Below are positions 24,199-35,735 of a DNA stretch of 64,000 bases, piece after piece (position 1 is the stretch's first letter; each line of letters opens with the position of its first letter). The stretch spans positions 191,879,546-191,943,545 of the forward strand of contig NC_081293.1 of the NCBI RefSeq assembly GCF_030435805.1, given 5' to 3'. A model generated the notes under the pieces. That model did no database searches. It was not told where the DNA came from and saw nothing but the letters and a program-made list of their open reading frames with translations. Origin of the DNA: Mustela lutreola. Taxonomy: Eukaryota > Chordata > Mammalia > Carnivora > Mustelidae. A program made the position numbers and the translations under genes.

Positions 24199-25649
24199 GT
24201 GTCTATGTGAGCTTTTTGCCCACAAAGAGACACTACTCCATCTCAATTGATGCTTCTCTCAAGTTCATAGTTTAAAATCTTAAAAGGTCTGCTATGCATT
24301 GAAACTGTAATTTCAAAGTTACTTTAAGCAGCTCTTCCTTTTTCTTCAGATTTCTCGAAACTGTAAGTGCAAATCAGATATAAACTACAAAATGCACTTG
24401 TTATCATTTTTTCATAGGTCTGTGATAGTCTAATACATGAGACCAATTGCAACTTACACTTAGGAAACAATATATTATAAACTGATTAGTTGAATTATTA
24501 TAGTTTTTCAAATAAAAATATTGTCAAATTATTAACATCTATAACAGTAAAAATTTTCTTTAAAGCAAAAGTCACAACTTTGCAAAAACAGATCTGCTCC
24601 TATTTTGCCCTCAATGTATGTGTTTTTCATTGAATCTGACATTCATTCAACAAAAATTGTGAGAGTCTTTTACATAATAATGAGCAGGGTGATCACTCAA
24701 AAGGACAGAAGGATGTATATGATAATACATGTTCCCAGGATACATTTTATATGGTCAGTGCAGCATGTGAATTCCACTGAATGGCCTCTGTATCCCATTC
24801 TTCACTATTTCATCATTGACTATTCTTTGAAAATAGCAAGAGATTCATATTGACAATATAATTATTTTTACTGATATCCTTGACCAAGATTACACATTAA
24901 TTATTGGCTTATAGAGACTCTGCACTCATAGTAAGTCGGTGCCCAGAACAGCCTGAATCCACCAAGCATTTAGGACATCTTTAGACTAGTTAACTAGGCT
25001 TAGAAAAGATGAGCTGCCTGCCTGTCCTGTTCCTTATGGGAATTGTTTTTGTATAAGCAAAGAAAGCTCTTGAATGAAACAAGTCAAGGCTCAGAATATC
25101 AAAGGACTTTCATGCACTTTAAGGCATCCCTTTGAACTTCTGCAAATAGGTCGGTTGCCACACAGTGGATAAACAGTGAGTACCTATGTGTGAGTCCAAG
25201 ATGGATCTCACAGCAGTCTCCATTCAGTATATTTCCATCCTAAATACATGGAAGACTGTACAGTCACTGCCAATATGTTTTCATTACTCAGATCATCTTA
25301 TTGCATGGGTCTTAAAAACAAACAACAAAAAAACCATACATATGAAGAAAAATTACAATTTTAGTACAAGTGAATTTAGCCCACAATGATGTACTGAGAA
25401 CTATTTATGTAGAAAATTTGCTACAACTGTGGAAAATAAAAGAACATCTACCATATAGATTCAAATGCTAATATGCTATGCTAAATAATGCCTGATAAAT
25501 TGATTCTCTTCTGTGTAGAGGATAAGGTCCAGTTAAGTCTTACTTTTGATGTCAGTTACATAAGGAAAAAGAGTAAGTCTTAGAGTAGACCCTAAAATTG
25601 AGAGAAAAATCACTACACTGGATAGAGTTTTTAAAATATTATTATGTTT
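24199..25649. other. No gene seen
   Basis: Unassigned AT-rich sequence between two CanSINEs, with no recognised coding similarity. Confidence 0.5.
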
Positions 25650-25837
25650 GGGGTGCCTGAGTGGCTCAATCGTTAAGTGTCGGGCTTTCGGCTCAGGTCA
25701 TGATCCTGGGGTCCTGGGATTGAGCCCTGCATTGGGCTCCCTGCTCAGTGGGGGGCCTGCTTCTCCCTCTCCCACTCCCCTTGTGTCCCTTTCTTGCTGT
25801 GTCTCTCCCTGTCAAATAAATAAATAAAATCTTTAAA
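25650..25837 (+). mobile_element. CanSINE, sense
   Basis: Head 'gggtgcctgagtggctcaat' and tail 'gtcaaataaataaataaaat'. Confidence 0.95.
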
Positions 25838-26560
25838 AAATTATGATGTATGAGGAATAGTAAATGTTTAACAGTGAGCTTTCTAGGGAGAAAAGGGGCC
25901 TTATTTATAGCGTTTGCCAATGTTATAGTGTAAGTACTCCTACCTGGGCCAATTTCACGCAACCACTGTGTCACCACTGTGCATGAAGTGGAAAAGGCAT
26001 TAGTATAATCAGTGTTAGTAAGCCAGTAAAAACCAGTTCCATCAAATATTTGGAAGTTACAGACAGAGACTATAAAATATCCATGTAATTCCCTGTATTT
26101 ACTAGGTTTCCTTAAAATGAGAATGAATATATATGATTGTTTCTGGCCTAAAAAAATGAGATGTGATGTGTGCCATGTCTAAGCTACAGTGGCTGTAAGC
26201 AGGTAACATCTTCCCTCTATTTCCCTGCTGTGGTCCACAAGGGGAACTCATGTTCCATAAGGCAGAGCTACAAGATGAGAAAGGGCTGCCTTGCACATGT
26301 CTGACTTTGTGTAAGTGTGAAATATATATCAGTATAAGGCACTGAGGACTTGGGATGTATCTGTTGTGTGGTGGCATCTGAGTATCATGTAGGAAGATGA
26401 AGGGTGGTATATGTGATGCAGTTGCCATTTGGAGAACTCCAAAAACCTAAAAAGAAAAATACTAAGACAAGGTGTGTCTGAAGTGTTTCAAGTCCTTTGA
26501 GATTCAAGGTAGATCGAGGCAGAGGATAAGATGAGAAAAGGCCTCAAAGCTGGTGATTAT
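25838..26560. other. No gene seen
   Basis: Unassigned. A minus-strand frame of about 108 codons at 26102-26428 has no recognisable similarity. Confidence 0.45.
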
Positions 26561-26658
26561 GGGGGTGCCTGGCTGGTTTAGTCAGTAAAACATGAGAATC
26601 TTGATCCTTAAGATCATGAGTTCAAGCCCCATGTTGGGTGTAGAGATTACTGAAAAAA
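26561..26658 (+). mobile_element. Short tRNA-type SINE, sense
   Basis: Contains a tRNA-like head and B-box-like 'gagttcaagccccatgttg' followed by 'gggtgtagagattact'. This is the short CanSINE variant lacking the C/T-rich body. The same variant occurs antisense at 46627-46728. Confidence 0.8.
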
Positions 26659-26740
26659 AGATGATAGATGATTGAAAGATAGATAGATGATGATAGAGGA
26701 CAGACAGATAGACAGACAGATAGATAATAGATAATTATAG
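26659..26740. repeat. (GATA)n/(GACA)n-rich microsatellite
   Basis: Imperfect 'gatagatagatgatagagga' and 'gacagatagacagacagata' units. It seems to have grown from the 3' tail of the preceding SINE. Confidence 0.9.
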
Positions 26741-27264
26741 GAGGATCGAGGTCTGCCTGTGGTTTAGTCAGATTATTCCAAAGTGGATCTTCCAGAAGTG
26801 GCCTTTGAGATGGAGTTCACTGTTAGGATATTTATTAGGGATCAACAGTTATAGAGGTGGAGGCAGAAACCTTCAACATCAGTGTAACAAAGGCTCATTC
26901 AACCCCACAGGTACCTCTGAAACACTTAAGGTCTACCAGTTGCACCATGATGGCTGGGCTCTTGTATCCCCACCACAGACACAACACCAGAAGCACATGC
27001 ACTAGGACAAATCATCGCTACACCGAGTCAATCCAAAAGGGGCTGATAGCTGGCTTGTATCTACTGGCAGCTAGAATGAAAAAGTCTTCCCTTCAAGTTA
27101 TGACTCTCTATATGCACAACACAGGTTGAATTCAAATTGGAAGAGTCTCTGTTTTCTTTTCTTGCTTCTGTTTTCTCATTTTCCACTTATCAGGTAATGG
27201 TAAGAATAACCCCAAGATAGGGTATTATTCCTAGTTTGAGTCAGAGATTTAAGTACCCATCCAG
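26741..27264. other. No gene seen
   Basis: Unassigned. Two overlapping short + strand frames without recognisable similarity. Confidence 0.45.
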
Positions 27265-27440
27265 GGGGGTGCCTGAATGGTGTGGTGAAGTTGGTTAAGC
27301 CTTGGGATAGAGCATGGTGTTGGGCTCTGGATGCAGCAGAGAGTCCGCCTGAGATTCTCCCCCTCTGCCCCTCCCCCCACTTGTTTTCTCTCTATCTCTC
27401 TCTCTCTCTAATAAATAAAATCTTAAAAAAAATAAAAAAT
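27265..27440 (+). mobile_element. CanSINE, sense, internally shortened
   Basis: Head 'gggtgcctgaatgg' and tail 'ctctctaataaataaaatct'. The tRNA-derived part is shorter and more diverged than usual. Confidence 0.85.
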
Positions 27441-27649
27441 AATACTCGGGTAAGACAACTAGAAGAGAAGGATGAACTAACTCAGCTTTGCAAAGTCTAA
27501 ACTGTGGAGTCAGCCACCTTTTCTACTTAGGAATTCTTGTCCAAGTTAAGCTTTGAAATATCTATTTTTCTTGACCTTAAGAAAATGAAAAAAGTGTCCT
27601 TTGATTCAGCCACTCCACTCCTAAGAATATATCCTAAGCTTTTAATTAA
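27441..27649. other. Spacer, possibly an old L1 3' fragment
   Basis: 'ttcagccactccactcctaa' followed by 'gaatatatcctaag' resembles the sense 3' region of old L1. Weak support. Confidence 0.3.
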
Positions 27650-27735
27650 AAAAAAATTGTTTAGAGTTTATTTATTTACTTATAAGAGAGAGTGTGTATG
27701 GCGGTGGCGGGGAGAACCTGACGCAGACTCCATGC
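27650..27735 (-). mobile_element. CanSINE fragment fused to an OR pseudogene
   Basis: Antisense CanSINE tail and start of the body ('tttatttatttacttataag', 'gagaacctgacgcagactcc'). It stops abruptly at 'atgctga', where OR codons begin. The tRNA-derived end is missing, so a deletion removed both it and the first part of the OR. Confidence 0.75.
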
Positions 27736-28332
27736 TGATTTTGGTGGCAATGTCCTATGATGAGTTTGTGGCTATCTGCCACCCCCTCTAGTACACTATC
27801 ATCATGAATTGGAGAGAATGCACAGTCTTGGCCATTGCTTCCTGGATGTGTGGATTTATTCTGTCTCTGGTACATGCAATTCTCCTTCTAAGGTTACCCT
27901 TCTGTTGGCCCCAGGATGTAGACCAGGTCTTCTCTGAAATTCTATCTGTCCTCAAACTGGCCTATGCTGACACCTGGATCAGTGAAACTGTTATCTTTGT
28001 TGCCTGTCTGTTTATTTTATTTGGGCCCCTTTGCTTGGTGCTAGTCTCCTCTACTAGCATCCATTGGCCCATCCTAAAAATCCAGTCTAGGGGAGGACAA
28101 AAAGAAAGCTTCTCCACCTGTTCTTCCCACCTTTGTGGGGTTGGGCTTTTCCTTGTCACTGCCATGGTAGTTTATATGATCTCATTTTTCTAGTCAAAGA
28201 AAGGAGAAAGAAAACAATCTTTCCCTATTTCATGGTCTCTTCAATCCAATGCTGAATCCCTTCATCTACAGCTTCAGAGATGCTCAGGTGAAGAATGCCT
28301 TGTATAGAGCATTGCAGATAGGGTCTGTATGA
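27736..28332 (+). pseudogene. OR2A-type olfactory receptor pseudogene lacking TM1-TM3
   Basis: OR sequence starts just before the DRY-like motif (LVAMSYDEFVAICHPL at 27739-27786) and continues through TM4 (MNWRECTVL), ECL2-TM5 (LPFCWPQDVDQVFSEILSVL), TM6 (STCSSHLCGVGLF) and, in another frame, TM7 (NPMLNPFIYSF, 28235-28267) to a TGA at 28330-28332. The first roughly 115 codons are absent. A stop follows CHPL at 27789-27791, another ends the TM6 frame at 28191-28193, and a frame change lies between there and TM7. DRY is replaced by DEF. It is the second of four + strand OR2A copies. Confidence 0.92.
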
Positions 28333-28479
28333 GGGGAAGACAGAACTTTTAGCTAGGTCAAATCTTTTCCTTCTGAGGTTTTGTTTGAGAATGACTTAAA
28401 GGTCAGAAAAATTACCTAACAATAAAGTTTGATAAGAAAATGTAAATTGCCCGAGACTCTACCTGAAAGTAGAAAACTT

Positions 28480-28675
28480 GTTTTTTTAAAGATTTTATTT
28501 ATTTGACAGAGAGAGAAAGAGATCACAAGTAGGTAGAGAGGCAGACAGAGAGAGAGGGGGAAGCAGGCCACCCAAAGAGCAGAGAGCCCGATGAGGGGCT
28601 TGATCCCAGGACCCTGAGATCATGACCTGAGCTGAAGGCAGAGGCTTAACCCACTGAGCCACCCAGGCACCCCAA
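28480..28675 (-). mobile_element. CanSINE, antisense, young type
   Basis: 15-bp duplication 'gaaagtagaaaactt' at 28465-28479 and 28676-28690. It lies 150 bp past the OR pseudogene. Confidence 0.97.
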
Positions 28676-28690
28676 GAAAGTAGAAAACTT

Positions 28691-29487
28691 TTTGAAGTGC
28701 AAGAATAGTTGCTCGTTCTGAGCATGTTTGTTTAGAGATGAGGCACCTGGATTATCAATACACTTAATGCTGTAATAATCCATAGAGTCCATTTCTTCAA
28801 GAAATAAATTAGTATCTTAATTAAGATGATTTTTGTTTAATTGTTGAAACAAAATGTCAACACACTGCTCTAAGTCATCAGTTCAATTATAAACTTTCAC
28901 ATCACCTGATAACAAGCAATATTTTTCAGAAAAATTAGCACCCAGAAGGAAAGTCTTGGACTACGGTAGCTTATGTGTACAGTAATCACCAAACTGTGTA
29001 TTTCCACAATCCCACCAGTGAGTCATATGAAGAAAGGACTGAGATTCATTGCTGGATAGCTAATAAATGCCAAGTGTTCTGACTAGAGTTGAGAAATTCT
29101 TAGTAGGTAACTAAAACTATCTCACAGCTCCTTATAGAAATTTCCTCATCCCCCCTCTACTGTGCTTTCATTTTCCCTTCCCACCTACTCTCTCCCTGTA
29201 GTCTCCCACTTCTATTTTACAACACATGTAATTAAAGACAGATTTATTCTCTAAGTACCTCACTTCCACATTATTTTTATATGTCTTGACAGGGTTTCCC
29301 TCAAAGCGTCTGCATTTTTATTTTCCAGAGCAGCAAAATATTTCAGGCAGTAGTATTTCACCTTGCCATGACTTTCAGTCATTAAAAAAAGAAAAACTAG
29401 TAAGATAAATTAATAAATATATAGTGGAATAGAGTAACATTCTACACTCGGCTTCTCAATGGATAAACTACATTAATAATCAAGGAG
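28691..29487. other. No gene seen
   Basis: Unassigned spacer. Confidence 0.5.
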
Positions 29488-29611
29488 GGTGTTGCCTGGG
29501 TGGCTCAGTGTGCACTCGGCAAGGAGTCTGCTGGAGATTTTCCCTCTCCCTCTCACCCTTCCCCCATGCATGCACACGCTCTCTCTTTTTTCTAAGTAAA
29601 TCTTTAAAAAA
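29488..29611 (+). mobile_element. CanSINE with internal deletion, sense
   Basis: Head 'ttgcctgggtggctcag' jumps directly to 'ggcaaggagtctgctggaga', so about 60 bases of the tRNA-derived half are missing. Tail 'taagtaaatctttaaaaaat'. Confidence 0.85.
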
Positions 29612-30685
29612 TAATAATAATCATCATTGAGGGATTGGGACTTCCAGGCAATGTCATCAAAGCATCTAAGACATACTTTTCATTACTAAATGAATCTTCT
29701 TTTCTTATGAAATTAAATCACTAAGGCCCCTTTTATTTGGTAATCTTTTGACTATATTTTTAGTTAAAATTTTAGGTGCAGGAAAAGGTTTTTATAGTTT
29801 TGCATTAAAAATAATATATTGTCTTGAAAAAAACTAACTGGTATCAGACATATCCTCCTGCTGTAAATAATGACATGATCTCGACAACCTGTAGTAAGCA
29901 ATGTTTGACAGTCATTCAAACAGTGGAGAAGATGCGCATGAAGGAAGTACCACATTTTCCACAAGTGTCCCAGGAGGGCAGCTTCCCTGGTCTTCAAGCA
30001 GGAATATGGAACCCAAGCAGGGATCAGAGAAAGCAGTGATCAGAGTTCAAGTCTGGTAGGTAGTTAGGAACTGGGGGTCAGTGTACCACTAGAGGGAAAG
30101 CAATAAAGAGAAAATCCTAGAAACGTAAGTGAAAGTGTCATTTGAGTTCTTAGTTTTCCCCTTAGTTATTTGGAAATAGGTTAAGAAAGAGAGATCTAGT
30201 AGGAAAAACCTGCCAGGAGATCGAATTTAGAACAGAGAATCTGGAACTAACAGATCTAGTATCTAGTATCTCATATCTAGAAGATACTAGAGTTCAGATC
30301 CAGCCAGAATGGGAGATACAAACTTAGAAACTCAGTTAGGACTCCAGAAATCCCACATCTTGGGTGAATTGCCATGTCCTAGGAGGAGATGCTATATCCC
30401 AGCAGTCAGGGAGAAAATGAAATACACTCATCATCTCATAGCCTAAAACCCAGACATAAAGATATCTTCAAGTATTTTAACTGCTCTCCAGGAAAAAAAA
30501 AAATCTCAAAACTCTTGAGAGTTTCTCTTACATATAACTTATAATGTCAGCATAAAATTTAAAAAACTCTTCAACAGGTTAAGAAGGCAGGAAAAATTAA
30601 CGAGATAAATCAGTTATTAGAAACTAATTCACAGATCATCCAAATAATTGAAATTAAAAGACAAGGACATCAAAATACCTATATC
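29612..30685. other. No gene seen
   Basis: Unassigned spacer with short overlapping frames on both strands at 29764-30039. No recognised similarity. Confidence 0.5.
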
Positions 30686-30698
30686 GATATAAAGAAAA

Positions 30699-30887
30699 TT
30701 TTTTTTAAAGATTTATTTAATTTATTTGACAGAGATCACAAGTAGGCAGAGAGGCAGGCAGAGAGAGAGGGAGGAAGCAGGCTTCCCGCTGAGCAGAGAG
30801 CACGGTGCAGGGCTCAGTCCCAGGACCCTGAGATCATGACCCAAGCTGAAGGCAGAGGCACAACCCACTGAGCCACCCAGGTGCCCT
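30699..30887 (-). mobile_element. CanSINE, antisense, young type
   Basis: 13-bp duplication 'gatataaagaaaa' at 30686-30698 and 30888-30900. Confidence 0.97.
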
Positions 30888-31324
30888 GATATAAAGAAAA
30901 CTTTTATTGAATGACAAAGCAGAATATTTCAACAGAAAATAAGAATCTGTTAAATCATCAAGTGAGCATTCTAAATCTTCTCCTAAAAAAAAAATAACAA
31001 AAATAACTCATCAGATATATTTTACAGAAGACCGGATACAACTGAAGCCAGGATTGGTGAACCCAAATACAATTCAATATATATTACCAAAACTAAAGTA
31101 GTGGGGAAAAAAAGAATGGAAAAAACTTGAGAGCAAAGTAGCATTATGGGAAATACTCCAAGAGTCGAGTCTAACAAACCTTAATTTCCTAGTCCCTGAA
31201 GGAAAAGAAAAATGGAAGAGATGAATTATCTGAAGAAATAATGATAAGAACTTATAAAGTCTGATAAGCTTGTCAATATACGGATTCAAGAAGCTCAAAA
31301 AAACTCAGGCAGGATAAACCTAAT

Positions 31325-31500
31325 AATACATCACTGAAAATATAGTCAATGGTATTATAATGCATTGTATGGTGACAGATGGAAGCTACACTTGTGTTGA
31401 ACATAGCATAATGTATAGAGAAGTCCAATCACTGTGTCGTATACCTGAAACTAACATTGTGTGTCAATTACACTCAAATTTTGAAGAAAAAGAAAACCTC
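31325..31500 (+). mobile_element. Old L1 3' end-like fragment, sense
   Basis: 'ttgtatggtgacagatggaa', 'gtatacctgaaactaacatt' and 'gtcaattacactcaaatttt' match the 3' terminus of an old L1 type. It ends at an A-rich stretch. Confidence 0.6.
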
Positions 31501-32977
31501 TCTGGAAATGTACTAGTCAAACTACTGAAAATGAAAGATAAAAAAACTTAAACTTTGTCAGGGGGGAAAAATACATTACTTTCAAATGAACAGTAAGATT
31601 TTAGCTGACTTCTTACCAAAAATCATGGAAGCTAAAATAATGGAATACCATCTTAAAGTAGTGAAATTTAAAACTATCAACATAGAATTCTATACACTAT
31701 AAAACTGTTCTTTAAAAATTATATCTCTAAACAGAAAACAGAAAAGAAGGAAACTGGGAATGTCAAGAAGAAAGAAATAACAAGCAAAATTAGAAGTAAA
31801 ACTTCATAGGTTTTTCTTATCCTCTTAAGTTTTCTAAATTACATTTGATGGTTCAAGCAAAAATTTTAGAATTATCTGGTGCTATTCTAAACTTATGTAG
31901 GAGAAATATTGATGACTATTATATTATATATATTATAACTATAAATTAGAGAGAGTAAAGACAAAATGAGATAAGCTTTCTATACTTCATTCAAACTGGG
32001 GGGAATATGGCATCAATTGAATGTGATCACATATACATAATATCTAGAGCAATCATTAAGCTATGAAAAACAACCAAAAAGCTATACAAACAGATACAAC
32101 AAGGGCACTATTGGTAAATCAAAATGGAACTCTTTAAAAAATCGTCAAATAACCCACAGGAAGTCAGGAAAAAAATTAAAAAAAAAATAGTTGAGACATT
32201 TAAGAAATGAAATATCAGACTTAACTCTCATGGTGCCAATAATTAGATTAAATATAAATGTTTAGAGTATATTAAAAAGCACAATCCTTCTGTTTCTTGC
32301 TGTCTTCAAGAAATTCACTTCAGATACAATAATACAGATAGACCGACATAAAAGGACAAAAAAAGGAATATGCAAACATTAATGAAAGGAAAGCAAGAAT
32401 GACTATATTAATACCAGAGAAAGCAAAGTGTTAGAAAGGGATATGATATGACGACAGAAGGTTTAATCGACCAAGAAGGTATATCAATCCTAAATGTCTA
32501 TTTCCCAAAGAGCAGAGTTTCAAAATATGCCATGTAAAAACTGGTAGAACTGAAAGGGAGATGTAGACCAGTTCACACATGGTTAGAGGCTTCAATACCC
32601 CTGTTTTCAACAACTGATAGAAGAGCTAGACAGAAAATCAGCAAGAATATGGAAGAACTCAAGAATGCCATCAACCTGAAGAGTACTAGTCAGCTTTTAT
32701 AAAACACAGCTTCCAACAACAGCTGAATACACATTATTTTTAAGGACTGACAAAACACAAACCAAGATAGACTTAGTCTAGGCCATAAAAAAATATCTCC
32801 ACAAATTTAAGAGAAATAAGAATCATATTGAGTGGGTTCTCCAACCACAATGGAATCAAACTAGAAATCAATATAAGAAAAATAGAGAAATCTCCCAATA
32901 TTTGAAAATCTTAAAATTACTTTTAAATCTATAAGTCAAAGTCACCTCAAGGGAAATTTTTAAAAATACATTGAAAG

Positions 32978-33165
32978 GAACCCGGGTGACTCAGTTGATT
33001 AAGTGTCTGATTCTTGATTTTGTCAGGTGATCTCAAGGTCATAAGATTGAGCCCTCCATAGGGCTCTATGCTGTGCATGGAAGCTGCTTGGAATTCCCTC
33101 TCTCTCCCTCTCTTTCCCATCTCCTGCTCATGTACTCCTACTCATTCTTTCTCTCCCTAAAAGAA
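32978..33165 (+). mobile_element. CanSINE, sense, older type
   Basis: Head 'ggaacccgggtgactcagtt' and tail 'ctctccctaaaag', followed by an expanded purine repeat. Flanked by 'tacattgaa' on both sides. Confidence 0.88.
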
Positions 33166-33204
33166 GGAAGAAGAAGAAGGAGGAGGAGGAGGAGGAGAGG
33201 AAGT
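33166..33204. repeat. (AAG)n(AGG)n purine microsatellite
   Basis: Purine-only tract that replaces the A-rich tail of the preceding CanSINE. Confidence 0.92.
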
Positions 33205-33328
33205 AAAAATATATATACATTGAACTGAACTGAATGAAAATGAAAACATATCAGTGTTGAGAGGGAAAAATTTCAATAAGTGCTGATGTTACAATACATA
33301 TGCATTAGAAAAGAGGAAAAGTCTCAGA

Positions 33329-34090
33329 ACTACAATGAGATATCACCTCACACCAGTTGGGATGGCTAAAATAAAAAAACACAAGAAACAAGTGTGGCGA
33401 GGATGTGGAGAAAGGAGAACCCTCTTGTACTCTTAGTGGGAATGCAAACTGGTGCAGTCACTGTGGAAAACAGTAAGGAGGTTCCTTAAAATATTAAAAA
33501 CAGAACTACCCTACAGTCCAGCACTCACACAACTGGATATATATCCCCAAATACAAAAACAATAATTTAAAGGTATACAAGCACATCTATGTTTATTGCA
33601 GCATTATTTATAATAGCAAAATTATGGAAGCAGTTCAAGTATTCGTTGATAGATGAATGGATAAAGATGTGGTGTGTGTATGTATATATACATACACACA
33701 AAATGGAGTACTATTCACCCACAAAAAAGAATGAAATCTTGCCATTTACAAAGACATGGGTAGAGCTAGAGAGCACAAAATTAATCAGAAAGACATATAA
33801 CATATGATTTCACTCATAGGTGGAATTTAAGAAACAAAACAACTGAGTACAGGAAAGAAAGACAAACCAAGAAACAGAACTTTTACTCATGGTTACCAGA
33901 GGGGAGGTGGGTGGGGGGTGGGTGAAATGGGTGACAGTGATTGAGGAATGTACTCATTGTGATGAGCACTAGGTGATGTATGAATTACTGAATCACTATA
34001 CTGTACACCTGAAAGTAATATAGTACTGTATGTTAACTATATTGGAATTAAATGAATGAATACATAAATATGTAAGTGTGTAAGTACATA
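33329..34090 (+). mobile_element. Carnivore L1 3' end, sense, nested inside the old L1M
   Basis: Typical L1 3' portion: 'gatatcacctcacaccagtt', 'gcaaactggtgcagtcactg', 'gaaatcttgccatttacaaa', 'gagcactaggtgatgtatga', with an A-rich end. The 12-bp duplication 'aaaagtctcaga' at 33317-33328 and 34091-34102 marks the insertion. The old L1M reads continuously across it. 5' truncated at about 0.76 kb. Confidence 0.93.
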
Positions 34091-34286
34091 AAAAGTCTCA
34101 GATAAATAATAGATGTACCTACCTCAAGAACCTAGAAAAAGAAGAGCAAAATAAAATCAAAGCAAGCAGGAAGGGGAATAATTAATTAATATAAGAACAG
34201 AAAACCCTGAAATTTAAAACCAAAAGTGAAGGTAAATCAATAAAAAAGAGTTGGTCTTTAGAAAGATCAATAAAACTTAGAAATCT

Positions 34287-34399
34287 AGGGGCGCCTGGGT
34301 GGCTCAGTGGGTTAAGCCGCTACCTTCGGCTCGGGTCATGATCTCAGGGTCCTAGGATCGAGTCCCGCATCGGGCTCTCTGCTCAGCGGGGAGCCTGCT

Positions 34400-34434
<35 letters not shown>

Positions 34435-34470
34435 GTCAAATAAATAAAATCTTAAAAAAAAAAAAAAAAA
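34287..34470 (+). mobile_element. CanSINE, sense, young type
   Basis: Head 'ggcgcctgggtggctcag'. The flanking duplication 'acttagaaatct' occurs three times (34275-34286, 34471-34482, 34507-34518). The extra copy follows an A-rich tract at 34483-34506. Confidence 0.96.
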
Positions 34471-34560
34471 ACTTAGAAATCTAAAAAAAAAAAAAAAGAA
34501 GAAGAAACTTAGAAATCTCCAACAGGACTTGTAAAGACACGACTTTAAAATATCAGAATA

Positions 34561-34766
34561 AGGGCACCTGGGTGGCTCAGTGGGTTAAGCCGCTGCCTTT
34601 GGCTCAGGACATGATCTCAGGGTCCTGTGATCGAGTCCCACATCGGGCTCTCTGCTCATCAGAGAGCCTGCTTCCTCCTCTCTCTCTCTCTGCCTGCCTC
34701 TCTGCCTACTTGTGATCTCTCTGTGTCAAATAAATAAATAAAATCTTTAAAAAATATATATATATC
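34561..34766 (+). mobile_element. CanSINE, sense, first of a tandem pair
   Basis: Head 'gggcacctgggtggctcag' and tail 'aaataaataaataaaatctt'. The pair shares the outer duplication 'atcagaataag' (34552-34562 and about 34967-34977). Confidence 0.94.
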
Positions 34767-34965
34767 GGGGCACCTGGGTGGCTCAGTTGGTTAAGTGACT
34801 GCCTTTGGCTCAGGTCATGATCCTGGAGTTTCGGGATCGAGTCCCACATCAGGCTCCCAGCTCTGCAGGGAGTCTGCTTCTCCCTTTGACCTTCTCCCCT
34901 CTCATGCTCTCTTTCTCTCTCTCCCTCTCTCTCTCTCAAATAAATAAATAAAGTCTTTAAAAAAA
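34767..34965 (+). mobile_element. CanSINE, sense, second of a tandem pair
   Basis: Begins 'ggggcacctgggtggctcag' straight after the A/T-rich tail of the previous SINE, so it probably inserted into that tail. Confidence 0.94.
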
Positions 34966-35171
34966 ATCAGAATAAGATGGGGGATATCACTGCAGACATC
35001 AAAGGATGATAAAGGAAATTACAAATAACTCAGATTAAATGAACCACCTCCTCGAAAATCGCAAACTACCACAACTCACCTAATAGGAAGAGTTCATTCA
35101 CATAATCCTATAACTACTAAGGAAATTTAATTCCAAATTCTAAAACTACCAAAACATTCATCTCAGGAAAA

Positions 35172-35172
<1 letters not shown>

Positions 35173-35202
<30 letters not shown>
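35173..35202. repeat. (CA)n microsatellite
   Basis: 15 CA units. Confidence 0.97.
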
Positions 35203-35203
<1 letters not shown>

Positions 35204-35204
35204 C

Positions 35205-35735
35205 CTGCACACAAATGTAGAAGATTTTTTGCTAATAGCTAAAAACGGAAACAATCCAGATGTTCACCAACAGATAAATGGTTATCCAGTGCAGCACCCA
35301 CACCATAGAGTATAGCTCAGCAACAAAGAGCGACTGTTGATATATGCAAAAGTGCATGAATCTCCAGAGGGGGAAAAAAGACAATCCCATATGATTATAT
35401 ACCATATGATTCTGTTTATGGGACAGTTCTGAAATATCAAAATGATAGAAGCAGAGAATAGGTTTGTGGTTAAAGACAGAGTGAAGGTGGGCAGAGATGG
35501 GCGTGGCTAAAAAGACACCGGGAGAGATTCTTATTATGATGAAAATGTTATGCACCTGGACTGAATCAATGTCAATAAGCTGATTGTGATTTTTTATCAC
35601 AGTTTTGAAAAATGTTACCAAAGGGGAAAACAGTAAAGAGTGCACAGTATTATAATAGTAATATAATAACCCCTGTGTTATTTTATACCTGCATGTGAAC
35701 CAACAATTATATCAAAATAAAAGTTCAACTAAAAG
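35205..35735 (+). mobile_element. Old L1M 3' end, sense
   Basis: 'gctaatagctaaaaacggaa', 'atgttcaccaacagataaat', 'ggttatccagtgcag', 'catatgattctgtttatggg' and the terminal 'atcaaaataaaagttcaact' follow the 3' region of an old L1. Confidence 0.75.

Larger units (their letters stand above)
31560..35172 (+). mobile_element. Old L1M 5'/ORF2 region, sense, interrupted by nested elements
   Basis: The order fits one old L1: 'aaccaaaaatcatggaagct' and 'catagaattctatacactat' upstream, 'tgctgtcttcaagaaattca' (endonuclease start) near 32300, 'aactgatagaagagctagac' near 32610, 'ttagaaaagaggaaaagtct' at 33305-33324, 'cctagaaaaagaagagcaaa' near 34131, and 'tctttagaaagatcaataaa' near 34255. It is heavily diverged with many stops. 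Later insertions are CanSINEs at 32978, 34287, 34561 and 34767 and an L1 at 33329-34090. Confidence 0.75.

Noticed and set aside
26561-26658. Possible tRNA gene
   Set aside because: The tRNA-like head belongs to a SINE with an A-rich tail, repeated at 46627-46728; it does not fold as a complete tRNA by eye.
35232-35645. 137-codon minus-strand frame
   Set aside because: Antisense to an old L1 3' end; no recognisable protein.
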